A stretch of 64,000 nucleotides of DNA from Hymenobacter psychrotolerans DSM 18569 (GTDB taxonomy: Bacteria > Bacteroidota > Bacteroidia > Cytophagales > Hymenobacteraceae), in the NCBI RefSeq assembly GCF_900142395.1, contig NZ_FRAS01000002.1:248001-312000 (forward strand). Reading direction: 5' to 3'. This document shows positions 17,739-24,504 of the stretch, one piece after another (the first letter of the stretch is position 1; each line of letters begins with the position of its first letter). Under the pieces are notes generated by a model. That model saw only the letters and a program-made list of their open reading frames with translations, made no database searches and was not told where the DNA came from. The translations under genes and the position numbers were made by a program.

Positions 17739-18743
17739 TTATTTTGCCTTGCTTGTGACCCTGCTCTGCCCTAAATCAGGGAGAAGCCGTCGCAGGGACA
17801 GCGCTGTGAATAGCAAAGCCATAGTAGGGAAAATAATGAGCCACCAGCAGGTCGGCGAAACACGCCCAGCGGCCAGCACTCTGCCCCAACTGGGCATTTC
17901 AGGTGGCAGGCCTACCCCCAGAAACGATAGAGTAGTCTCGAGGCTGATGAGTACTGCCAGGCTTAGGGGCAGGCTGGTGCGCACCAGCGGCCAGCAGCCT
18001 GGCAGTACGTGCCGGAGAATAATCTGTGGAGCGGGTACTCCCAAGGCCGTGGCGGCTTCAAAGTAGGGGAGCTGCCGGATTCGCTGCACTTCCGCCCGGA
18101 CCAGGCGCGCAGTCGGTACCCAAAAGGTGAGCGTAAGAAGCAAAATAAGGGAGCTAATGCTGGGTTCGATAGTGGCGGCCACTACCAGCACCAGTAATAA
18201 GCGAGGCACAGCGGCCAGAAACACCATACTCGCTGAAACTACTGTATCGGCTGGCAGTACTACGGCAGTTCGGCCCCAGCCTCGTCGGGCCAGGATCTTC
18301 CCTGAGACTATGCCGCCACTCGCCAGAACCAGTGGCCACCAGCCAGCCACTGGACTGCGTTCTGGGGCACAAAGCAGCGTATAGAGCAGCAAAGCCCCGC
18401 CGCCCGCCAGCACCCAGGCGCGTGGCAGCCGCAACCGGGTGTTGCCCCAATAGCCGGCCACTACGCCTAATGCGGTGCCTAGCGTGGCGGCACTTATGGC
18501 CGTTGGGAGGCTGATGAGCAGGGTAGTGCGCGCGCCGTGCAATATGCCGCTCAATACATCCTGCCCCTGGGAGTCAGTACCGAGCAGATGGCCCGGGGTG
18601 AGAGGCGCCGCGCTAGCGCGAAGCAAATCCGGCCCGGAAGGCAAGGTGACGGCGTCGGCGAGCAAGGCGCCAATGAGCAGCAGCAGCAACCACCCGAAGC
18701 TGAGCCACCCACTCCAGTTGCTGAAAATTCCATTTCGGCTCAT
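17739..18743 (-). CDS. Dipeptide/oligopeptide ABC permease, DppC-like
   Basis: This 334-aa inner membrane permease matches the DppC/OppC type: PLTPGHLLGTDSQGQDVLSG near the N-terminus is diagnostic. The EAA loop reads EAATALGVPAPQIILRHVLP, the contact with an ATPase subunit. An extra hydrophobic segment (about residues 105-150) between the first helices makes it longer than typical DppC. Its ATG overlaps the preceding DppB-like gene by four bases (ATGA), indicating translational coupling. No ATPase gene is nearby, so an ATPase encoded elsewhere must be shared. Confidence 0.88.
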   Translation of the reverse strand: MSRNGIFSNWSGWLSFGWLLLLLIGALLADAVTLPSGPDLLRASAAPLTPGHLLGTDSQGQDVLSGILHGARTTLLISLPTAISAATLGTALGVVAGYWGNTRLRLPRAWVLAGGGALLLYTLLCAPERSPVAGWWPLVLASGGIVSGKILARRGWGRTAVVLPADTVVSASMVFLAAVPRLLLVLVVAATIEPSISSLILLLTLTFWVPTARLVRAEVQRIRQLPYFEAATALGVPAPQIILRHVLPGCWPLVRTSLPLSLAVLISLETTLSFLGVGLPPEMPSWGRVLAAGRVSPTCWWLIIFPTMALLFTALSLRRLLPDLGQSRVTSKAK

Positions 18744-19801
18744 AGCGAATGGGTTCTGAGCCGCGGATCAGCAAGCCGATACAGCCCCTCGGCAAGCCAC
18801 AAAGAAAGCTGCCGCACCAGCACTATCAGTACGGCTCCCCCTAGCAGCACCGGATGGTCGTGGGCGGCAGCGGCTTCGGCCAGTAACCGGCCCAGACCGG
18901 GCAGGGCGAAAATCAACTCTACAACCAAGGACCCCGCCAGCAGATTCGGAAGTAAATCGGTGAGCAGCGTGATGGTGGGCAGCCACGCGTTCCGCAATGC
19001 ATGGCGGCGCAGCGTCTGCGCGGCCGATAAACCCTTGGCCCGCGCCGCCAGCACATACTCTTTTTGAAGCTCGATGCGCAGAGCCGTGGCAAGTTGGATG
19101 GCAGGCTCTGCAATGCCTGTCAGGACTAAACTCGCCAGGGGCAGGATCAGGTAGCTTATATAGGAAGCAGGAGCGCTCCAGAAGGAAGTTGTTTCGTCGG
19201 CCCCGAGGCCGTACGCCGGAAAAAGGGCCGCCATGTCGGGGTTGGCCAGCAGTAGCAGCAGCAGCAGCGCCACTACAAACAGCGGAAGAGTGTCCAGGGC
19301 AAACAGCACCACCAGCGCTACATTTCGGCCCGGTGCCGCCAACCATATACCCAGCGGAACAGACAGGGTTATCAGCAAGACTCCCGCCAGCAGCGCAAGC
19401 GGTAGCGTATGCTGCAACGCATTAGCAAGCAGGCTGCTTACGGCTTCTTGGTTGCGGTAAGAAAGGCCGGCGTCACCTCGCCCCAGTCCGCGCACCCACT
19501 GGTGATACTGGTTCTGAGTGCCCGTCCAATACCAGCGCGGCGCCAGCCAGGCCTCCGACGAATCCGCTGCGGTGCGGGCCAGATAAAACAGGGGCAGGTC
19601 TAGTCCCAGCCGGTGGCGGGCCTGTTGCTGTGCCTGCTGCCGCTGCCCTAGAGAGGAAGATGCAGTAGATTCGTCACCGATAAAGCGGGCCAGAATTATC
19701 TGCTCATTCGCCAGGGAGCGGGTAAGCAGAAATAGCAGCGTGATAGTAGCCCAAATGATAAGCAGCGCCTGCCCGGCCTGATAAAAAATGCGCCTGACCA
19801 T
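18740..19801 (-). CDS. Dipeptide/oligopeptide ABC permease, DppB-like
   Basis: This 353-aa permease has the DppB/OppB layout: an N-terminal helix (QALLIIWATITLLFLLTR), a long extracytoplasmic loop up to about residue 130, then a five-helix core. The EAA-type loop is EYVLAARAKGLSAAQTLRRHALRNAWLP, and VELIFALPGLGRLL follows. It starts three bases after the binding-protein stop and overlaps the DppC-like gene by four bases, so the three form one operon. Together with the binding protein it should import short peptides. Confidence 0.9.
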   Translation of the reverse strand: MVRRIFYQAGQALLIIWATITLLFLLTRSLANEQIILARFIGDESTASSSLGQRQQAQQQARHRLGLDLPLFYLARTAADSSEAWLAPRWYWTGTQNQYHQWVRGLGRGDAGLSYRNQEAVSSLLANALQHTLPLALLAGVLLITLSVPLGIWLAAPGRNVALVVLFALDTLPLFVVALLLLLLLANPDMAALFPAYGLGADETTSFWSAPASYISYLILPLASLVLTGIAEPAIQLATALRIELQKEYVLAARAKGLSAAQTLRRHALRNAWLPTITLLTDLLPNLLAGSLVVELIFALPGLGRLLAEAAAAHDHPVLLGGAVLIVLVRQLSLWLAEGLYRLADPRLRTHSL

Positions 19802-19804
19802 GCG

Positions 19805-21532
19805 CTAAGGCTGTGGGGAAGTCAGTTGCAGACTCAGCACATCATAGCCCGGGCGCACGCTCAGGGGGCGTACCGCCTGCAGCTGCCGCGTTGCAATCAG
19901 CCGGTTTCTCGTGAAATACAGCACCACCAGCGGCGACTCCTGCCGCAGCAGTTCCTGAAAGCGCTTCAGGAGGCGAGCATGACGCCGTGGGTCTGGCTCC
20001 GCCACAATAGCCTCAATCAGCCGGTCGGCCTTGGGGTGGCTGAAGCGGCTATAATTGTAGAGCCCGATACCGCGAGTGTGTAGCAGAGGTGTAAAATTGT
20101 AGCCAAACGGATTGCCGGATGTCCGGCGAATGAACAGGTCGGTGGTGCCAGCCTGGAGCTGCTGACGAAACATGCCCGCTTCTGCTGGGCGCAACTGCAC
20201 TGGTATGCCTAGAGAAGCCGCCGATGCTCTAAACTGCAGGGCTATAGTTTCATGTTCGGTAGCACCCGCCTGATAGCTGAACTGTAGAGCCAGCGGCCCC
20301 ATGCTGCCGCGCCACCACCGCCCGTCTGCGCGGCGCTGCCAGCCGGCCAGCCGGAGCAGGCGTTGGGCTTCGGCCGGCGAGAAGTGCAGGTCCGGCAAAC
20401 TGTCCTGATAAGCCAGCCGGTCGTGAGGGTTAATCAGGCTCACGCTCCGATACGCCAGCCCCGGATGGGTGGCCTGCATCAGATCAGGAATATTGAACAG
20501 AAGGCTGAGGGCCCGCCGGGTTGCCGCATCCTGAAGGTGCGGGCGCTCGGTGTTGAAGCCAGCCACCAGCATGTCGTAAGAATCGGTGGCGTAGAAGGCT
20601 AGCCGCGCAGTATCTGCCGAAGCCTTCAAACGGTTGAAGTCATGGGCCGGCGGCATCGGATACAGGTCCAGGCTGCCACTGCGCAAAGCGAGTATAGCCG
20701 TGGCATTGTCCGGAATAACCTGGTAGTCAATGCGTGGTGCTTTGGCCTGCAGCCATGGCGGGGCTGACGCCAGCGTATCGGCCCACCAGTTGGGCTTACG
20801 CTCCAACACCAGGTAGCGGTTGCTCTCCCAGCTTTTGAGGCGGTAAGGACCGCAGCCAGGCAGGCGCTCCGGATGCCGGCCCAACTGAGCTTGCTGGTAG
20901 CGCGCGGCAAAAGCCCGGAGTGCTGGGTAGCGCCGCAGCGCCTCGGCGGTATCGGAGCGCAGCAGTGGCAGTGGCACTGCCCGAAACGTGCCCGCAGAAT
21001 CGAGTGAGTATTCGGGCAGAATAGAATAGTCGCCGGAAGCCAGCACTATATCCGGCGAAGCACTGCTGCAGAGGAGCGTGAAACGGCGCGGATCCGTCTT
21101 GTCCAGCTCAATGTCGCGCACGAAACCGTACTGGGCGCGTGCAAACTCCGTGGGCAGACCCGGGCAGTTCAGAACCCGAAGCGTGAAAGCTACGTCGCGG
21201 GCCAATACAGGTAGGCCATTGTCCCAGGTTGCCTCCGGCCGGAGCCGATAGCTGAGCCGAAATAACGAGTCCTGTTGTGTAATTGCAGGCAGTGACTCCA
21301 CCAGCCAAGGGACTATTGCCTGGCTGTCGGGGTTGCTGATCAGCAGGCTACAGTGCAGCAGGTTGATAACCTCCACAGCTTGCGGCGTACTGGCCAGCAG
21401 CGGATCCAGAGTTTCCGGATCATGTGCCCAGCGGATACGAACTGCTGCCGATGAGGAAGTAGATGAACTACAGGCAGCTAGTCCGCCGGAAAGCAACAGC
21501 AGAAGAAGTAAGCTCGGAAGAAGAAGCTTCAT
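19805..21532 (-). CDS. Peptide-binding lipoprotein of an ABC importer (family 5)
   Basis: This 575-aa protein starts with a lipoprotein signal (MKLLLPSLLLLLLLSGGLAAC) and is a family 5 solute-binding protein, the group that includes DppA and OppA. Landmarks are IRWAHDPETLDPLLAST at the mature N-terminus, YRLRPEATWDNGLPVLARDVAFTL, GCGPYRLKSWESNRYLVLERKPNWW, and the FNTERPHLQDAATRRALSLLFNI region. Peptide size preference cannot be read from sequence. The next upstream gene on the strand encodes a repeat peptide, 84 bases away, with no visible terminator between them. Confidence 0.9.
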   Translation of the reverse strand: MKLLLPSLLLLLLLSGGLAACSSSTSSSAAVRIRWAHDPETLDPLLASTPQAVEVINLLHCSLLISNPDSQAIVPWLVESLPAITQQDSLFRLSYRLRPEATWDNGLPVLARDVAFTLRVLNCPGLPTEFARAQYGFVRDIELDKTDPRRFTLLCSSASPDIVLASGDYSILPEYSLDSAGTFRAVPLPLLRSDTAEALRRYPALRAFAARYQQAQLGRHPERLPGCGPYRLKSWESNRYLVLERKPNWWADTLASAPPWLQAKAPRIDYQVIPDNATAILALRSGSLDLYPMPPAHDFNRLKASADTARLAFYATDSYDMLVAGFNTERPHLQDAATRRALSLLFNIPDLMQATHPGLAYRSVSLINPHDRLAYQDSLPDLHFSPAEAQRLLRLAGWQRRADGRWWRGSMGPLALQFSYQAGATEHETIALQFRASAASLGIPVQLRPAEAGMFRQQLQAGTTDLFIRRTSGNPFGYNFTPLLHTRGIGLYNYSRFSHPKADRLIEAIVAEPDPRRHARLLKRFQELLRQESPLVVLYFTRNRLIATRQLQAVRPLSVRPGYDVLSLQLTSPQP

Positions 21533-21616
21533 GAATGCACGGCAGGCAGAGCATGCCCGCCGGGCAAGTTAGCCAAGATTTCCGTTGAGCACCTCTCCCG
21601 GCAGTGTAGCTGGGGC

Positions 21617-21826
21617 CTATCGGCCAGTCCAGCCACCCGAGCCGTGGTCAGCGTCAACACCAGTCCAGCCGCCCGAGCCGTGGTCTGCATCGATACCAGT
21701 CCAGCCACCCGAGCCGTGGTCGGCGTCAGCAGAAGTTACGGTTGGCGAAGTCGTCTTATAGATAGAAGCTTCAGGGCTGGTGAGGCTGTTAATTTGAAGC
21801 AGGGCGAGTACAACTAATTCTAACAT
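21617..21826 (-). CDS. 69-aa peptide with three C-terminal 12-residue repeats
   Basis: I do not recognise a family. The product has a leader-like part (residues 1-33; LELVVLALL is hydrophobic but has no basic N-terminus, so it is not a standard Sec signal). It then has exactly three copies of DADHGSGGWTG plus one variable residue (Ile45, Val57, Arg69), ending at the stop codon. The copies differ in codons 1, 2, 7 and 11, always synonymously. It is the first gene on the strand ahead of a peptide ABC importer operon and lies opposite a 509-aa helical protein gene. It could be a precursor of a secreted signal or a modified (RiPP-like) peptide; no maturation enzyme is adjacent. Coding is well supported, function is open. 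Confidence 0.7.
   Translation of the reverse strand: MLELVVLALLQINSLTSPEASIYKTTSPTVTSADADHGSGGWTGIDADHGSGGWTGVDADHGSGGWTGR
21620..21727 (-). repeat. Three tandem 36-bp coding repeats
   Basis: Copies lie at 21692-21727, 21656-21691 and 21620-21655, each 36 bp and in frame with no spacers. In the first 33 bases of each unit, the copies vary only at third codon positions (GAC/GAT, GCC/GCA/GCT, GGT/GGC). The last codon varies freely (Ile, Val, Arg). Confidence 0.95.
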
Positions 21827-22196
21827 GGCGCTGAAATTTTGTGGCGTTCAAGTGGTTGAGTGACACAAAGGTGGGCGCAAACCCGGCCTGGGTAAAGGAA
21901 AGAATAATTGTAAAAGTGATTTGTATAAAAATTATATTTACTTTAATGAAACCGATAAATAATGACTCCTAGAACAGTATATAGCTCAATGAGAAAGATA
22001 ATAGCAGGCGCTAAAAGTGCTTAAAAAGGGCTGAAATGTGACATATAGCCACCGAAAAAACTATATTTCCTCTTTACAAAGGTTGAGTGCTGGAATGCCA
22101 TCTGTAAAGGAAAATCTACGTTGTTTTGTGACAAGGCTTCTACTGCCAAAATATGGCGGATGTGCCCTCATATAGTCCGTAGGCCACTTTTTACAA
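21827..22196. promoter_or_regulatory. AT-rich divergent intergenic region
   Basis: This 370-base stretch is much richer in A and T than the surroundings and separates the repeat-peptide gene (minus) from the 509-aa gene (plus). On the minus strand, CACCTTTG (21873-21866) is one base from the -7 consensus and 39 bases before the peptide ATG. On the plus strand, TTG at 21908-21910 and TATATTTA at 21933-21940 are 22 bases apart, a near-consensus promoter. No other gene is apparent. Confidence 0.5.
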
Positions 22197-23726
22197 ATGG
22201 AAGATCTGACGAATTTAGCCCGGATTGTGACAGACAGAAAGCTGAAAGTGCTTCCGCTGTTGGATTTTGCGGCCCGAAATTCCGCAAATAAGGAGATGCT
22301 GCTGGTGCAATTGCTGACGGATAACCAGCCCAGAAGCCAGCAGCAGATTGTAAAGGCACTGTACAGCAAGACTGATAAAGTACGGCAAACTGCTTTCCGG
22401 AAGCTTAAGTCGCGGGTACAGCAGAAGCTGCTGAACCACTTGTACTTTCTGGATGAAACTGACCCGCGCCACCTTGTTTCGCGACGCTACGAGCACCAGT
22501 TCCTGAGCTTATACCTGCAGGTCAACACGCTGTACTCCGAAGGAGAGTTGAGGGCCGCCGAACCACTTTGCCGCAAGGCCCTGCGCATAGCCCAAACCCA
22601 GGAGCTAACCCAGTATGTGGTGCTATGCGGGCAGCTTTTGCGCAGCATTTATGCCGATATGCGGATGCCGGTGCGTTACCAGGCCAACAAAGAATTGCTG
22701 GCGAAAAGCCAAAAGCAGCTGGCATTGGAGGAAGAAGCGGCCCAACTGTACTGGGATGTGAAGGCTACCATTGCCTACACTGTGCGCACTCGTCGTTCCA
22801 TTCTGGAAAAAATGGAAGAGCACGTACAGAAGCTGGCGGACCTGCATCAGCAGGTGAAGTCCTTTTCCACTTTTCTCTACCACTACCGCACCCGCCTTAT
22901 TCAGGAAGAGCTGGTTGGCAACTACGAAGCTATTATCCGGATTACGGCAGACACAGCCCGGCAACTGGAGCAGGGCAAAATCAACGACAAGCGGTTTGAC
23001 AAGCGGTTTAATGCCTACATGAGCGTGTATGCGCACTTCAGGAGCCGCCAGGCCGCCAAGGGCCTGAAGCTGGCCGAGGAGTACGCCAAATACTTCCACT
23101 ATTCCTCCATCAACTGGCTGTACTATCTTGAAATCTATCTGCTGCTTGCCATTCATGCCGGACAGTATGGGCAGGCGCTGGAACTGCTGGGAAGTGCCCG
23201 CAAGAACCTGCACTTTGCCAAGCAGGGTACGCTGGCCCAGCAGCGTTGGGACTTGTATGAGACATATATGCAATTCGTACGTCCCGAAATGTCGCCGGTG
23301 CGGATGCGCAGCTTCAGCACTTTCGTGCAAACCGTCCCGGACCATAGCCGCGATAAGCAGGGCTATAATGTGGCCGTGCTGATTTTACAGTTTCTGCATT
23401 TCCTGCGCCAGCGCGACGTAGAAAGCATCCTGACTCGACTGGAGGGCTTGCGCAAGTACCAGCAGCGCCACCTGCGCGAATCCGGCAACCTGCGCAGTCA
23501 GCTGTTTTTCCGGATGCTGGCCGTCACCGTCAAGTCGGATTTCGACCCGGTGCGCAGTGAGCAAAGGGCCGAGTCGCTGCTGAAGAAATTGCAGGCCGCG
23601 CCGCCTCCCGGCGAGGCATTTGCCGAAATTGAGATAGTGCCCTATGAAGAGCTCTGGCAGATTACGCTGGATATTCTGCGAGCAACGGCGCTCTACAATG
23701 CCCTTCAGGACAAGGTAATACGCTAA
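22197..23726 (+). CDS. Large all-helical protein, possible TPR-like regulator
   Basis: I cannot assign a named family to this 509-aa protein. It has no signal peptide or membrane helix, so it is cytoplasmic. Residues about 30-90 are helical and basic (KALYSKTDKVRQTAFRKLKS, then NHLYFLDETD), compatible with a small DNA- or protein-binding module. Residues about 100-400 look like helical-hairpin repeats of the TPR kind (for example YSEGELRAAEPLCRKALRIA and AGQYGQALELLGSARKNL). The gene diverges from the repeat-peptide/transporter operon and ends two bases from the stop of the convergent 23729 gene. A role as intracellular peptide receptor is a hypothesis drawn from context. Confidence 0.8.
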   Translation: MEDLTNLARIVTDRKLKVLPLLDFAARNSANKEMLLVQLLTDNQPRSQQQIVKALYSKTDKVRQTAFRKLKSRVQQKLLNHLYFLDETDPRHLVSRRYEHQFLSLYLQVNTLYSEGELRAAEPLCRKALRIAQTQELTQYVVLCGQLLRSIYADMRMPVRYQANKELLAKSQKQLALEEEAAQLYWDVKATIAYTVRTRRSILEKMEEHVQKLADLHQQVKSFSTFLYHYRTRLIQEELVGNYEAIIRITADTARQLEQGKINDKRFDKRFNAYMSVYAHFRSRQAAKGLKLAEEYAKYFHYSSINWLYYLEIYLLLAIHAGQYGQALELLGSARKNLHFAKQGTLAQQRWDLYETYMQFVRPEMSPVRMRSFSTFVQTVPDHSRDKQGYNVAVLILQFLHFLRQRDVESILTRLEGLRKYQQRHLRESGNLRSQLFFRMLAVTVKSDFDPVRSEQRAESLLKKLQAAPPPGEAFAEIEIVPYEELWQITLDILRATALYNALQDKVIR

Positions 23727-23728
23727 GC

Positions 23729-24118
23729 CTAATGGCCGGCCGCCTTGGCCGGTACTGCGCCGGCTGTGGAAGGCTGCGGAGCCGAGGCCGTGGAAGCCAA
23801 ATACCGTTTGAACTGAGCCTCCGTGAGCACCGCCTTAAGCTTCTCAGTGTAATCTTCGTCCAGCACGCGCATCTTGTTCTGGCGCATGGCAGGGTCGTCG
23901 CCGTACATCGTGTTGATCTGGCTTTCCTGCACCAGCTTGTCGTAGGTCAGGCGGCGCACCTGTACCGAGCGGGCATCATCCAGGGCAATGCGGCTGGCCA
24001 GATGACGGGTGGCTTCCATAGCTTCCGCGCGAAGCTTGTCAGAGGACTGCTGAGCATGGGCAGAAAGGGAAAGTAAGCTGATGCTGCCGGCAATCAGTAC
24101 GCCAAATACCTTCTTCAT
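23729..24118 (-). CDS. Small periplasmic protein of unknown function
   Basis: This 129-aa product has a clear signal peptide (MKKVFGVLIAGSISLLSLSAHA) and a mature part that is mostly helical and charged (RIALDDARSVQVRRLTYDKL, DEDYTEKLKAVLTEAQFKRYL), then a Pro/Ala-rich tail. The DEDYTEKLKAVLTEAQFKRY segment resembles the helical Spy/CpxP-like or DUF-type periplasmic proteins common in Bacteroidota, but I cannot identify the family. The start at 24118 is chosen for its signal peptide. It is convergent with the 509-aa gene. Confidence 0.7.
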   Translation of the reverse strand: MKKVFGVLIAGSISLLSLSAHAQQSSDKLRAEAMEATRHLASRIALDDARSVQVRRLTYDKLVQESQINTMYGDDPAMRQNKMRVLDEDYTEKLKAVLTEAQFKRYLASTASAPQPSTAGAVPAKAAGH

Positions 24119-24504
24119 ATCGGAGTGAAAAGGGGAGTAATCTTGTTTTGGCAAATAAAGCAATATTTTATATGATAAATGATGTAATGTATGATTATGT
24201 TGAAATATGCCAAGAGAAAGTATTGAGCAAGGGGCTTAACCGCCACGAGCCAACAGATCCAACTCAACAGCAACAGGTGCCCCTCATTGGTCAGGTCTAC
24301 CTCATAAGGCTACTGTAGCGCTTGGTAGGGTGGTTAAAGCCGTAGGGCACAGCGAGGGTATAAGTCGGCTGGCTACCAATGCTAGGGCCCCATCGGTCCG
24401 GCCAACTCCCGGCCAGCTATTCTGGCGGGGTGGCCGGGCCGACGGGGCCCTGCTACTAATGGAAACGTTGCGGTAGAAGCTCCTGGCTGGTGGCCAGCTC
24501 TGGG
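24119..24504. other. Gene-free stretch with a large hairpin
   Basis: This 386-base region lies between two minus-strand genes. The part next to 24118 is AT-rich and probably holds that gene's promoter. The remainder is GC-rich and contains the inverted repeat at 24384-24451. I see no convincing reading frame. Confidence 0.6.
24384..24451. repeat. Imperfect inverted repeat, 21-bp arms
   Basis: The arms 24384-24404 (AGGGCCCCATCGGTCCGGCC plus A) and 24431-24451 are inverted copies with two mismatches. The 26-base spacer can extend the stem further (CCGGCCAG opposite CTGGCGGG). It lies about 55 bases past the stop of the OmpA-family gene on the minus strand but has no T run, so it is not a standard terminator. 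Confidence 0.8.

Noticed and set aside
17561..22132. Repeated TGTGACA words near 17564, 17731, 22037 and 22126, as possible regulator sites
   Set aside because: They are not palindromic, have no fixed distance to starts, and two lie downstream of genes. Chance in AT-rich DNA is the simpler reading.
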